From the NCBI GenBank assembly GCA_003602575.1, contig QQRY01000024.1, positions 1-44,124 on the forward strand: a stretch of DNA of 44,124 nucleotides. Reading direction: 5' to 3'. Source of the stretch: Candidatus Poseidoniales archaeon. GTDB taxonomy: Archaea; Thermoplasmatota; Poseidoniia; Poseidoniales; Poseidoniaceae. Of this stretch, positions 25,509-34,565 are shown piece by piece. The notes under the pieces are model-generated. The model did no database searches. It was not told the origin of the DNA and saw nothing but the letters and a program-made list of their open reading frames with translations. The stretch's first letter is position 1, and every line of letters begins with the position of its first letter. The position numbers were made by a program, and so were the translations under genes.

Positions 25509-28500
25509 GTTCTGAATCAGAAGAGGATAATTTTGATGCATTCACTGTAGAAGAAGTGCCTAAAATAAATTTCATCGAAAGGTGGCGCAGAAGGGTCCGT
25601 GATGCTCCAGAAAATATCAGGCTCGCTTCACAGAGTGCTTGGAGAGGTAGAGAAAGAGGACTAGCGGTTGTTGCAGGAGTTTTCCTCGCTTCTTTAGTTA
25701 TCACAACCGTACTCTCCTATGGAGTTGGACTTTCTCAGATTTTCTTTGATGAATCCTTGAGTGGCGAACCTATCGATGCTAAAGTAGAATATGCACGAGA
25801 ACCGGTAGAAGGAGCTAGTGGCTGGTCAAATAACACTACTACTATGCAAAATGTTTGTAGTGAACTGATGGAATCTTACTCTGATGAGTTGAGTGATTGT
25901 ACTCTAATATTTGGAAGGCAAGGAATCCATAGTGGTGGATTTTTCAATGAAGACTTCGTCTTTGCTCAACCGCTTGAAATGAGGTCTATAACCGATGATC
26001 AAAATCCATACTGGCTCAATGTGACTTTCCAATATCCTGAACTTGACGAGGCAGGCCCACCAATCTCAGATATGCGCTCTATTCGATTAATGGGGCCAGA
26101 GGCTTTCGATGGAGAATTGGCAAGTAGATATGGAGAAAGAATTATCCAAGGACAAGGAGAATGGCCAACGCCTGAAAACATGTCTTCACAAAGAGGTGTG
26201 ATTTTACCATCTAATATTGCTTCGCAAGCTAAGGCAGAAGTCGGAGATGAGTTAGAAGCAGTAGAATTTGTCTATGTAGTCGATAGCGAATTCTTCGATT
26301 CTGGTGGAGTTGAATTAGTTGAATCATGCCCTGGTGTGGCTTCTGCATCTCCTAATGGGAAAATATACTGTCGTCAATCGATTATTATGACAAATATGAC
26401 TGTTGTCGGAATATATCAGCCATGGGATTTAGGAAATCCTACTCTTGCTCCTAATCCAATCTTTACCACTTGGACTGCTCTTGATGAAAGCCAGAGAGCG
26501 ACCTTGATGGATTATGACCACATGTATCTTGGAGTTACCATCGATAGAAGTCAGTTGCCGACCACATCAACTGCAGATGCTCAAGATTGGCTTGATGCCT
26601 TGAAAAGTGACATTATGGCTGATAACTATACTTCAGAAGGTGTGGAATTATTTTATACAGATATTGTTGGAGGAACGATCACTTTCCTCAATATATTCCT
26701 TGGTTTGATTCAAACCTTTGACTATATCATCATGGTGCCAATTGTTGTAATGTCTTTGGCGGTGCTGGTTTATGGATTGATACTTTCACTTGAACAACGT
26801 CGTAAAGAGATTAGTATTCATCGAGTTATTGGTGCTGACAGCGCTGGACTTCAAGGAATGGTATTATTGGAATTAGCAGTGTTTTCTTCAGTTGCATGGA
26901 TTGCAGGCTACCTTTTAGCAATGTTTTCTGTACCTGTTGTTCTTTCAGCAGTTGGATTCATGGAATTTAGAACCGGTGAATATGATATAGACCCTGCATT
27001 GAGTTTCGGCTCAACGGTTTTTACCGCTCTTTCGACTCTAGGTCTAGCACTTCTTTTCGGTCGAAAGCGTTCTCAAAAGTTCATTGAATTAGAAATCGAA
27101 GAGGGAGTAAAAAGTACAATGCAAGCAGCAGAACCAAAGAGATGGCTTCATTGGTTATGTTTCATTTTCGGCTTAATTTCGGTCATCGATACATGGCTTG
27201 AGATGAATGGCAGTGAAGATGGAATAGTTTCCAATTTCTTCTTTGAAGGTCTACTTGGAATTTTTGGGCCATTCCTACTTTGGATAGGAGGGGCATTACT
27301 CCTAGGAAGAATCGGAGCAAAAGGCCCTCAAATAATGCAGTTATTATTTGGAAGTTCACCACTTTTGAAAGATGTCAAGAGAGGTTTGAAAGGTTCAGGT
27401 TCGACTGAATCAGTCAATCGATTAGCAGTAATTATGCTATTGACACTTTCAATTGTAACTTTGGCCGCAGTACAAGGATATACCGGTACTCTTGTCGATG
27501 AAAGAACAGTAGATGCCACTGTTGGTTCAGATGTCCAAGTGACATTTGAAAACCCTCAAAACCAATCACAGGCTCTCGATATTTTCAATGAGATTTACGA
27601 CGGTAGTGCCACTGCTATTGCTACAACAGTCCCAAGTATTTTGTTAAAACCATCAGAAGGTGGTGATACTCTACGTACCTGGGTTATTCTTGACGATAGT
27701 GATGAAGTACTGAAATGGAACGAACAATCTATCCCTGGAACTGATGTTTCAGATGCTTTAGATGTATACTCTAAACTTGGTTTTACCGCTGGTGAAGACT
27801 CAGCCTATACTTTGAAACTTGGAGACAAAGCCGATGACAATTTAGACGATGTTCTATTGGAAGAAGGAGATAAAGAATTTGAGAGATTAGAATTTACTTG
27901 GGATGAGGTTTCATTTAGATTCATAAATAGCACAGATGACATCGATCCATTTGGACTATTTTTAGAATATACAGAATTAATGAATCTAGATTTGAGCGAT
28001 GTTGATTTTTCAGGACAAGATTTGAGTTATAGAGACCTCAGTCGCCTAGACTTTAGTGGAGCCAATCTTTCAGGAGCCAATCTTCAAGGTTCAAATCTCA
28101 GTGAATCGATTTTAGTTGGCACTAATTTGGATAATGCTAATCTTCAAGATACTAATTTAGTAAACACAATCATCGTTGAACTTTCAGAAGGCTCTATGAT
28201 TCAAGCAAATCTTACTGGTGCAAATATGGCGGGATTATTCGGTGAAGTTGACTTCTCACAAGCGATTCTTGGTAATGCAACTTGCCCAGACGAAAGTATG
28301 GCTAATGAAACACAATGTGCCTCTGGAGGTTCATTCATCCCAACTCCATTAGCAGCCCCTATTTTTGCTGCTGGAGTACAAGTTGAATTCATAGTAACAC
28401 CACATAATATTACACTAGAATATATGGGACTTCACAAATATATTCCAGGAATTTCCACTACAACCATTGATAGTGAATTGATAATTGGTGAATCTTCATG

Positions 28501-29128
28501 GAGAACTTTGGTTGGAGAAAACAGAACTCTGAATCATAATTCTACAACATGGATATTCAGAGTTGATGGAGTCGAAGATGAAGACTTGGAAACTCTCGGT
28601 TCAAATATTGAAGCAGACTCTAGAGTTGCAGGGGTAGTTGATTGGGCGAGCCAACATAAAACAGTGGAAAGGAATGGAGGTTTGATTTTTGGAACACCAG
28701 GGCTTCTTTCACTACAATTCGTAGTTGCTAGTATTGCAGCAGTTGCCTCCAGTTTCGTATTCTTATCTTTGGTACTTAACCAGAGAAAGAAAGAGTTAGC
28801 AGTTCTTCAAGCGATTGGAGCTAGTCCAAATCAAATCTTACGATTAGTGCTGTTTGAGATTTTATCTATTGTTATGGTCTCAATGGTATTAGGTTTGGTT
28901 CTTGGAATTGGTCTAGCCTTTTCTTTCAATGGATTCTTTGATGTGTTTGGATTTATCTTTGGTATATTTGGTGGTACATCAACAAGTATTCGCAGAGAAT
29001 TGGTTTATCCTTGGTTACAACTTGGATTTGTTTCTCTATCTGTTTTTGCTGCGGTAGTAATGGCACTACTCGTTACAACACGTAGAGCGTTAAAGTCTGA
29101 CCTAGCAATGGTCTTGAAGGGGGAGTAA
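25505..29128 (+). CDS. Giant FtsX/MacB-type ABC permease with pentapeptide-repeat insert
   Basis: 1207 residues with two FtsX permease halves. The first has its initial TM near 55-78, a large extracytoplasmic domain, and a core around 410-525 ([20 protein letters not shown]). The second has a TM near 645, another outer domain and a core around 1080-1200 ([18 protein letters not shown]). These coupling loops before the IGA motif are typical for the LolC/E-MacB class, which pulls lipoproteins or other envelope substrates. Within the second outer domain, residues about 828-922 contain pentapeptide repeats ([16 protein letters not shown] and [10 protein letters not shown]), expected to form a quadrilateral beta-helix. 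I do not know this insert in other FtsX proteins. It is flanked by two different ATPase genes. Confidence 0.9.
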   Translation: MSSESEEDNFDAFTVEEVPKINFIERWRRRVRDAPENIRLASQSAWRGRERGLAVVAGVFLASLVITTVLSYGVGLSQIFFDESLSGEPIDAKVEYAREPVEGASGWSNNTTTMQNVCSELMESYSDELSDCTLIFGRQGIHSGGFFNEDFVFAQPLEMRSITDDQNPYWLNVTFQYPELDEAGPPISDMRSIRLMGPEAFDGELASRYGERIIQGQGEWPTPENMSSQRGVILPSNIASQAKAEVGDELEAVEFVYVVDSEFFDSGGVELVESCPGVASASPNGKIYCRQSIIMTNMTVVGIYQPWDLGNPTLAPNPIFTTWTALDESQRATLMDYDHMYLGVTIDRSQLPTTSTADAQDWLDALKSDIMADNYTSEGVELFYTDIVGGTITFLNIFLGLIQTFDYIIMVPIVVMSLAVLVYGLILSLEQRRKEISIHRVIGADSAGLQGMVLLELAVFSSVAWIAGYLLAMFSVPVVLSAVGFMEFRTGEYDIDPALSFGSTVFTALSTLGLALLFGRKRSQKFIELEIEEGVKSTMQAAEPKRWLHWLCFIFGLISVIDTWLEMNGSEDGIVSNFFFEGLLGIFGPFLLWIGGALLLGRIGAKGPQIMQLLFGSSPLLKDVKRGLKGSGSTESVNRLAVIMLLTLSIVTLAAVQGYTGTLVDERTVDATVGSDVQVTFENPQNQSQALDIFNEIYDGSATAIATTVPSILLKPSEGGDTLRTWVILDDSDEVLKWNEQSIPGTDVSDALDVYSKLGFTAGEDSAYTLKLGDKADDNLDDVLLEEGDKEFERLEFTWDEVSFRFINSTDDIDPFGLFLEYTELMNLDLSDVDFSGQDLSYRDLSRLDFSGANLSGANLQGSNLSESILVGTNLDNANLQDTNLVNTIIVELSEGSMIQANLTGANMAGLFGEVDFSQAILGNATCPDESMANETQCASGGSFIPTPLAAPIFAAGVQVEFIVTPHNITLEYMGLHKYIPGISTTTIDSELIIGESSWRTLVGENRTLNHNSTTWIFRVDGVEDEDLETLGSNIEADSRVAGVVDWASQHKTVERNGGLIFGTPGLLSLQFVVASIAAVASSFVFLSLVLNQRKKELAVLQAIGASPNQILRLVLFEILSIVMVSMVLGLVLGIGLAFSFNGFFDVFGFIFGIFGGTSTSIRRELVYPWLQLGFVSLSVFAAVVMALLVTTRRALKSDLAMVLKGE

Positions 29129-29130
29129 GA

Positions 29131-30108
29131 ATGGTTGAAAGTATATTGAAAGCACAAGCATTGTATCACGTCTATGAATCTAAAGCTGAAGATGGAAACG
29201 TTGTTGCTCTTCGAGGGCTTCATATCGATGTTAAAGAAGGTGAAGCAATAGCAGTTGTCGGACCTTCTGGTTCAGGTAAATCAACACTAATGAAGTGTCT
29301 TGGTGGATTGATGAAGGCGAGTGCAGGGTCTGTTTTCCTTGCTGGAAAGAATATGACTCGATTGAGCGGCCCAGAACTGGTTCATCTTAGACAGAAGACC
29401 GTATCATTCATTTTTCAAGATGGAAATTTACTTCCTAACATGAATGCTAGAGATAATGTCGCTCAGCCACTAAGGCATCAAGGAATCTCATCAAGAAAAG
29501 CCTTGAAACTAGCCGATGAGATGTTAGACAAACTCGGTATTTTACACCGTGCAAAGGCCTTGCCAATGAGGCTAAGCGGTGGGGAACAACAAAGAGTTGC
29601 AATTGCTAGAGCATTAATCACAAATCCTAGATTGATTCTTGCTGATGAGCCAACAGGTGCTTTAGATCCAGTAACCAGCCGAGAAGTCCTTGCTTTGTTC
29701 AAAGACTTGCATGAAAATGATGGTGTATCATTCTTGCTAGTTACTCACTCAAAAGAAGTAGCAGCATTTGCTAATCGCTCACTCGAACTTAGAGATGGAA
29801 GATTTGTCGCTGAACATGGAGAAGGTGTTGATGTTGAAGACCTTTCAGAGGGAAGAGAGTTAATTATCGATGACACAGGTACTGTAACCTTACCTCCTGA
29901 TGTTTTACTTAGAATCGGTGGAGCAGGTAAGTATATGATTGGAAATATGGATAGTGGATACATCTCTTTACAAGGTGAAGGTGTTGAAAGTATGGGTAGT
30001 TTAGAACTCGCTTCAACATGCCCTGCATGTAAACATGATTATGGAGACTCTGATGACCAGTTATGTCCTGTTTGCGGTGCAAGTAGGCCTATGGTTGAAG
30101 TAAAATAA
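29131..30108 (+). CDS. ABC transporter ATPase with C-terminal zinc ribbon
   Basis: 325 residues; the second ATPase of the cluster, starting 2 bases after the permease stop. Walker A is GPSGSGKST (about 43-51), Q-loop [12 protein letters not shown], signature [14 protein letters not shown], Walker [13 protein letters not shown] and H-loop VTHSKEVA. After the usual ~225-residue domain comes an extension with a small beta region ([20 protein letters not shown]) and a C-terminal four-Cys zinc ribbon (C297, C300, C312, C315). The two ATPases probably make a heterodimer on the single two-halved permease, or act alternately. The zinc ribbon is unusual and may be a contact or sensing module (inference). 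Confidence 0.9.
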   Translation: MVESILKAQALYHVYESKAEDGNVVALRGLHIDVKEGEAIAVVGPSGSGKSTLMKCLGGLMKASAGSVFLAGKNMTRLSGPELVHLRQKTVSFIFQDGNLLPNMNARDNVAQPLRHQGISSRKALKLADEMLDKLGILHRAKALPMRLSGGEQQRVAIARALITNPRLILADEPTGALDPVTSREVLALFKDLHENDGVSFLLVTHSKEVAAFANRSLELRDGRFVAEHGEGVDVEDLSEGRELIIDDTGTVTLPPDVLLRIGGAGKYMIGNMDSGYISLQGEGVESMGSLELASTCPACKHDYGDSDDQLCPVCGASRPMVEVK

Positions 30109-30220
30109 TCCAAAATGATTGTTATTTTTCTTCTAGGTGTCCTAAGAATATAGGAAAATAATCCCGTTTTTGGGCGTTTTGACCGAAACTTTTTTAACGG
30201 TGGCCACGATATGGTAGCCT

Positions 30221-30315
30221 GTACCGGAATGGTGAGTAATATGAGGGCAACAAGATTCGACATACAAATTGCGTTGATTCGGGCCCTCCGTCATCGCTGA
30301 TAGCGTGATCGGTAC
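30221..30315 (+). ncRNA. Candidate structured RNA with a compact three-way junction
   Basis: There is no good ORF here. Exact complementary segments nest: P1 GTACCG (30221-30226) with CGGTAC (30310-30315); P2 GAGGGC (30243-30248) with GCCCTC (30283-30288); P3 TCA-T-CGCT (30291-30298) with AGCGTGA (30302-30308), loop GAT, one bulged T. P2-P3 and P3-P1 are joined by only 2 and 1 nt. CGAAAC plus TTTTTTAA (30184-30197) looks like an archaeal BRE/TATA and would start transcription near 30220, the first base of P1. A further small hairpin (30320-30337) and a T7 run (30345-30351) could terminate it. It is not a 5S rRNA, RNase P, SRP or tRNA by its motifs. Confidence 0.45.
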
Positions 30316-30344
30316 GTTTTGCATTGTAAATGATGCATCTTTGA

Positions 30345-30351
30345 TTTTTTT
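30345..30351 (+). terminator. Oligo-T stretch after the candidate RNA
   Basis: Seven T residues follow the TGCAT/ATGCA hairpin (30320-30337). Archaeal RNA polymerase stops at such runs, so this may end the candidate RNA before the tRNA promoter region. Confidence 0.35.
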
Positions 30352-30386
30352 CATAGATGTTGTATTTTCTTTGCATACTGAAGCTT

Positions 30387-30458
30387 GGAGGTATGGTGTA
30401 GCGGATAGCATCAAGGATTTCGAATCCTTGGACCTCGGTTCGAATCCGAGTACCTCCG
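30387..30458 (+). tRNA. tRNA-Arg (anticodon TCG)
   Basis: 72 nt, no intron. Acceptor GGAGGTA pairs with TACCTCC (7 bp). The D-arm is GTGT/GCAT around AGCGGATA. Anticodon stem AAGGA/TCCTT holds loop TTTCGAA with anticodon TCG, reading CGA. The T-arm is CTCGG/CCGAG with loop TTCGAAT; discriminator G, CCA not encoded. It lies 11 bp before the second tRNA-Arg. Confidence 0.95.
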
Positions 30459-30469
30459 CCTTCAGAAAT

Positions 30470-30541
30470 GGGGGCGTGGTGTAATGGATAGCATAGTAGA
30501 ATGCGGCTCTACAGATCCGGGTTCGACTCCCGGCGCCCCTT
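30470..30541 (+). tRNA. tRNA-Arg (anticodon GCG)
   Basis: 72 nt, no intron. Acceptor GGGGGCG pairs with CGCCCCT (first pair G-T). The D-arm is GTGT/GCAT, anticodon stem GTAGA/TCTAC with loop ATGCGGC, anticodon GCG. The T-arm is CCGGG/CCCGG with loop TTCGACT; discriminator T, CCA not encoded. A four-gene operon of unknown function begins 21 bases after its 3' end. No second copy of its 3' end, which would mark an integration site, was found downstream. Confidence 0.93.
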
Positions 30542-30561
30542 CCAAATTAGGAGGAATAAAT

Positions 30562-31359
30562 ATGAAAAATAAAAATAATAATAAAAAAATAGAAAATAAC
30601 GAAGAAATAAATTCAGAATGGTTTGAAAATAATGGTTATAAAAAACCGGAAGACTTGATTGATTATGATGCAGATTTAGACAAACCGAAGAATTTCTTTG
30701 GTATTTTTGCTGCTTATAATCAACATAATATTGCTGAGAATAAAGCATGGGATAAATGGCCTGAATGGGAATTTTGTTTGACATCAATGAATGACACTCT
30801 TCATTTTGAGGACTTAGAAAACGATAAGCCACAAGTAATTGCAGAAAGAGAACACTGGCTTGCTCTAGCACAATTTATTTATGAAAATGATGAGATTTCC
30901 ATCGATGATTATACAATTTCTATCAATGGAAGAAATGGCAATAAATTTGCATTTGATTTTTGTTTAGAAATCAATTGCTGGGGTACGCCAGGTACATTTG
31001 CTGAACATAAGTCTTGGATGGAATCTAGTAAAGGAAAGATTAATCCGAACGTTAGAAGAAGAAACTTATATGCATTTGAGCACCAAATTGGGCATTCTCT
31101 AGGCCCTTGGTGGACTTGTCCAGAGTATATTCCAAGTTATGGCGGCAAGAGTACAATCCATACACCAGATAGCAGTTTTTGTGTAACTGGTGTTGGAGAA
31201 ACTTTCCCGCTGTGCATGCTTTCAGCAATTAATTTGTGTATTGATGATTTCCAAATTTGGATTATCCAATACAAGGAAGCCGAATCAACCGCTGAGTATA
31301 TTCAAAGAATAGAAAGAGAGTATCCTTCGGGGAGGCCTGAAGATTATTATTACCTGTGA
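30562..31359 (+). CDS. Unknown protein, first gene of tRNA-linked operon
   Basis: 265 residues. A Lys/Asn-rich leader (first ~15 residues) is followed by an acidic, Trp-rich protein with conserved-looking segments: DKWPEWEFCLTSMND, FDFCLEINCWGTPGTFAEH, SLGPWWTCPEYIPSYGGKS and PLCMLSAINLCIDDFQIW. No TM or signal peptide. I recognise no family. The start is set by a near-perfect Shine-Dalgarno AGGAGGA (30549-30555) 6 nt before ATG 30562; the longer frame from 30484 runs through tRNA-Arg and is rejected. The next gene begins 9 bases after its stop. Confidence 0.75.
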   Translation: MKNKNNNKKIENNEEINSEWFENNGYKKPEDLIDYDADLDKPKNFFGIFAAYNQHNIAENKAWDKWPEWEFCLTSMNDTLHFEDLENDKPQVIAEREHWLALAQFIYENDEISIDDYTISINGRNGNKFAFDFCLEINCWGTPGTFAEHKSWMESSKGKINPNVRRRNLYAFEHQIGHSLGPWWTCPEYIPSYGGKSTIHTPDSSFCVTGVGETFPLCMLSAINLCIDDFQIWIIQYKEAESTAEYIQRIEREYPSGRPEDYYYL

Positions 31360-31368
31360 GGTGAAAAA

Positions 31369-31590
31369 ATGAGTGAAAAAGAACAAGATAAGAAAAATAA
31401 AAAAGAGCAGAAGAGAATGAATGAAATGTATGAAATGATTAAGCAATTTATACAAACTCAAATTGAGGTAAATAAATCTAGGATTAAACACTTCAAAGAG
31501 TTTGATGATAGTCATGATGAAGATGAAGAATTTGTATCAATAGAAAATGAAACAGATTTTTCTAAAAAGTTTGAGGAGGAATGGGCATGA
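31369..31590 (+). CDS. Small charged coiled-coil protein
   Basis: 73 residues, extremely charged: a Lys/Glu-rich N-terminus (MSEKEQDKKNKKEQKRMNEM), an amphipathic helix (YEMIKQFIQTQIEVNKS) and an acidic C-terminus. Preceded by GAGGTGA as Shine-Dalgarno. Its stop overlaps the ATG of the peptidase gene (ATGA at 31587-31590). Its size and composition would suit an adaptor, an inhibitor or an assembly helper for neighbouring proteins; the function is unknown. Confidence 0.7.
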   Translation: MSEKEQDKKNKKEQKRMNEMYEMIKQFIQTQIEVNKSRIKHFKEFDDSHDEDEEFVSIENETDFSKKFEEEWA

Positions 31591-32129
31591 TTATCGGCTG
31601 GAAACCAGATTCTAAAGCGCCAATTTGGGATACTCAAAATGGAGTCGAGAATAAATTTTTCAAGAATCTCAATTTAAAACATATCCAGCAAATTGGGCCT
31701 TCATGTGTCGCGACAACCCTTACGATGATAGCAAGAAGTACAGGTGCAGATGTAACAGTCGATTACTTCAAGAAAATAACAAATTCTCAGTCACCCCAAA
31801 CTTGGTCCGATGCACTGAAACCATTTGGTATGCAACTTGCCTATTGTAATGTTGATTTGAGGAGAATTGGATACTACATAGATGAATTAATTTCTCATGA
31901 TGATTTATTCCTTTTATCATTTTATTCTACAAATCCACCAAGTGACCCTGATGAAAATGGAAAACTCTGCACAGCGCATATCGTGACCATGTATAGAGAT
32001 CAAATCTATGATACAGCCAAATCGAAAAACTTTGGAGGATTGGTAAAAGCACAGAATTATTCTAGGCTAGAAAGACAAACTAAGAGGATATTTAGAGTAG
32101 TACCAATAGGTCATCCGAGGTGTTTATGA
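31587..32129 (+). CDS. C39-like (papain-fold) cysteine peptidase
   Basis: 180 residues. IQQIGPSCVATTLTMIARS (about 35-53) matches the oxyanion Gln plus catalytic Cys helix of C39/papain-fold peptidases. LCTAHIVTMYRDQIYDTA later supplies the catalytic His and the Asp (H followed by a D about 11 residues on). No signal peptide, ABC domain or TM, so it is cytosolic. C39 enzymes commonly cleave double-Gly leader peptides or isopeptide-type bonds. The start at 31587 (third codon of the open frame) has GGAGG at 8-9 nt spacing and overlaps the preceding stop. It also overlaps the next gene by 4 bp. Confidence 0.7.
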   Translation: MIIGWKPDSKAPIWDTQNGVENKFFKNLNLKHIQQIGPSCVATTLTMIARSTGADVTVDYFKKITNSQSPQTWSDALKPFGMQLAYCNVDLRRIGYYIDELISHDDLFLLSFYSTNPPSDPDENGKLCTAHIVTMYRDQIYDTAKSKNFGGLVKAQNYSRLERQTKRIFRVVPIGHPRCL

Positions 32130-33643
32130 TGTCATCAAGTGTTAGGAAGTTTAACTCTAAATTTGGTTTTGGAGATTGTATTAATTATGGACCTGAAATC
32201 GGTGTAGGTTTGCCAATTGATATTGACAAAAACAGACCATTGGTTGTATGCCATCCCGCAGCTGGAACATATTATCATTCTAGTATGAGTTTATTTGAAG
32301 ATACAAATCACCCATTCATGCATATTTTGGTAGATTTTGGAGGTTATTACCCCTCTACTTATCCATATGTTGTCGATAGTATAAATCATGCAATATATCA
32401 CAGATTACCCGATTCTTCAGATGGAAATGCCATTTTTAGAAAAGCATCTTCTTCAAATCCGCATTGGCAAATGCATGTTATCGCAGAGGCATATGAATAC
32501 TTGAGTAAATCTCCACCAATCGACATCTTATACGTTGATTGGATGACTTGGTTAGATAAATTCATAGTAAACAGAAAGACTTCTTTTTGTGATATGATTT
32601 CACATTATATTCATAAAATTAGAGATGGCGGATTAATAATTATTGATGATAAACATGAAAATATAGAGCAGTGGTTTGATTTTCCTAAGAAAAGAACTAG
32701 AATTTCAAAGGATTCTGAGATTGAATTTCAATGTCAGATTGAGTGGTTAGGTACTGATTTGGAAGATAAAATGAAGTCCTATAGCGCTAAGGTAATCAAA
32801 GTCCATCATGACTCTGATGGGAAATTAGGTTCCAATAACTGGTTTGATGAAATAAAGCAATGGTTCTGGAATTCGATTCCTGAAATGGCATTAGATCAAT
32901 CACAAATTTCTAGAATGATTGAAAATAAGCAAAATGAATCGATTCATCACTTAGCGGTCACTTGGGAAGATTGGCATGATACGTGGAGGGACGTATACAT
33001 GGATTTGAATGAACCATATTTACATCCAGTCCCTCCAATAAAGGCTTGGCCAAAGGATTCGTATCTAAATTATCTAAAATGGCTTAATGAAAATCCAAAA
33101 TTATTATTTGAAAAAATGAAAAAAAGAACATATCAATTACAGAATTACAATTTTAAATTGACTCTTATACATGGAGATATTGTTGAATTAGCCCCCACTC
33201 TCTATTGTAGAGATGGAGCAATCGCTGTAAGGGAAAATCTTCAACAGAGAATAATATCTAGATGTCCTTGGTGGAAAAATCAAGCTACAGTGCTACAAAG
33301 AGGTAAATTATGGAATTACAATCCAATCAAAGGAGGACTAATTTGGTCAGGAAATAATTCTACACCTGACTTAACTAGATTATTGATTGAACAATCAATT
33401 AAGCAGCCATACATGGAATTATTTCCAAGTGTAAAACCCTTCAAATGTAGAAAAATTATCACAATATCTCATAGTAAAGCATGTCTTAAACAATTGATGG
33501 ATGTCTGTGAAGAATTTTTCAAGACAGAAAAAAAGTTAGATATTTTTACAGATGAGTTAATTGAATTAATCATTGTTCATAGAGATAAAAAAGACTATCA
33601 GGAATTTGATATAATGGCTGATTGGGAGAAAATTTCGGAATAA
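32126..33643 (+). CDS. Unknown protein, possible Rossmann/methyltransferase-like domain
   Basis: 505 residues from ATG 32126 (or 32129), which overlaps the peptidase stop; GAGGTG lies just upstream. The N-terminal part has alternating strands and helices resembling a class I methyltransferase-like fold: RPLVVCHPAAGTYYH (about 37-51), IDILYVDWMTWLDKF and IHKIRDGGLIIIDDKHEN (about 165-185). The C-terminal part (about 250-505) is Trp-rich with many helices and contains LTLIHGDIVELAP. The methyltransferase reading is weak because no clear GxGxG motif is visible. It ends 10 bases before the convergent ZnuB gene. Confidence 0.55.
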   Translation: MMSSSVRKFNSKFGFGDCINYGPEIGVGLPIDIDKNRPLVVCHPAAGTYYHSSMSLFEDTNHPFMHILVDFGGYYPSTYPYVVDSINHAIYHRLPDSSDGNAIFRKASSSNPHWQMHVIAEAYEYLSKSPPIDILYVDWMTWLDKFIVNRKTSFCDMISHYIHKIRDGGLIIIDDKHENIEQWFDFPKKRTRISKDSEIEFQCQIEWLGTDLEDKMKSYSAKVIKVHHDSDGKLGSNNWFDEIKQWFWNSIPEMALDQSQISRMIENKQNESIHHLAVTWEDWHDTWRDVYMDLNEPYLHPVPPIKAWPKDSYLNYLKWLNENPKLLFEKMKKRTYQLQNYNFKLTLIHGDIVELAPTLYCRDGAIAVRENLQQRIISRCPWWKNQATVLQRGKLWNYNPIKGGLIWSGNNSTPDLTRLLIEQSIKQPYMELFPSVKPFKCRKIITISHSKACLKQLMDVCEEFFKTEKKLDIFTDELIELIIVHRDKKDYQEFDIMADWEKISE

Positions 33644-33653
33644 AACCAGTTTA

Positions 33654-34565
33654 TCAATTTTCATTTGGCTTTAGAACTAAATTTTTGCTAAATTTTAAAA
33701 TTGCAGTTAATAAGAATATACAAGAAGCAACTAATGCTATCATTGAACCACTTCCCGTACTGTGTTCGGCAGAAAAGTATAGTCCAAGAAGAACAGTTAT
33801 TACTCCTATAATTTGAGATAGAATGGCACATGAGCGGAAACTTCTGCCGATTAATTGTGCAGTAGCAGCAGGTGCAACAATTAACGCAGTCACCAGTAGC
33901 GCGCCAACAATTTGTACCATACTTACCACAATAGCAGCGGTAATTACGCTAAAATAGATACGAATTAAACGAACAGGTAAACCTTGTACTTTAGCAGCAA
34001 TGGGGTCGATAGATATGGACAGTAAACTATGGTATAGGAACAGCATCGAGAGATATCCTATGATGCACACAATTACAATAATATTGAAACTTTGAGGATC
34101 AACCAACAATAAGTCTCCGTATAAATATCCATCAACAAGCCTTGATGCCGTACCGCCCCAAATACGCATTATTACTAAACCCAATCCAAGCATACCCGTC
34201 ATGAAAATTGCAATTGCAGCGTCCCCATCTAAAATTTTACGCGTCTGTAATTCATCGATTAAAATGGCTGATATAGTGGAAAAAATCAATGCATACCACA
34301 GAGCGTCCATTCCACCAAAAACCAATCCTATGGCGATTGCTCCAAATGATACATGCGCCAATCCATCTCCAATTAATGCGAGATTTCTTATCAATAAGAA
34401 AGTTCCAAGAAAACCAGCTACTAAGGCGACAAAAAATGAAGCAATTAAGGGTCTGTGAAAGTATTCTAGAAGAAAATAATTTGGAAAGAATTCTCCAGGG
34501 ACATGAGGCGCTAGGTCCTTCAATATCGGGCTAAGTTGCCGAATAATCCATGATCCAATGTCCAT
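33654..34565 (-). CDS. znuB: Zinc/manganese ABC transporter permease (ZnuB-like)
   Basis: 303 residues, ABC-3 family, about eight membrane helices. Typical segments are RPLIASFFVALVAGFLGTF, LIRNLALIGDGLAHVSFGAI, DGDAAIAIFMTGMLGLGLV and VQIVGALLVTALIVAPAATA. It has an unusual ~35-residue N-terminal lead before the first helix. Its ATG shares a base with the TAA of the ATPase gene (TAATG), so it is coupled to znuC. It forms the transport channel for the metal delivered by the giant ZnuA-like protein. Confidence 0.92.
   Translation of the reverse strand: MDIGSWIIRQLSPILKDLAPHVPGEFFPNYFLLEYFHRPLIASFFVALVAGFLGTFLLIRNLALIGDGLAHVSFGAIAIGLVFGGMDALWYALIFSTISAILIDELQTRKILDGDAAIAIFMTGMLGLGLVIMRIWGGTASRLVDGYLYGDLLLVDPQSFNIIVIVCIIGYLSMLFLYHSLLSISIDPIAAKVQGLPVRLIRIYFSVITAAIVVSMVQIVGALLVTALIVAPAATAQLIGRSFRSCAILSQIIGVITVLLGLYFSAEHSTGSGSMIALVASCIFLLTAILKFSKNLVLKPNEN

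Noticed and set aside
30221-30315. 5S rRNA, SRP RNA, RNase P RNA or C/D-box RNA
   Set aside because: The signature segments of 5S (loop B/C), SRP (GNAR tetraloop and receptor) and RNase P cores are absent, and only weak CTGA/GTGAT boxes are seen, so it stays an unknown RNA candidate.
30484-30561. Upstream extension of the unknown protein through tRNA-Arg
   Set aside because: The extension translates the tRNA gene; a strong Shine-Dalgarno and ATG at 30562 give the proper start.
33644-33660. Integration site (att) repeat closing the tRNA-linked cluster
   Set aside because: No copy of the tRNA-Arg 3' end was found near the end of the cluster and no integrase gene is present.
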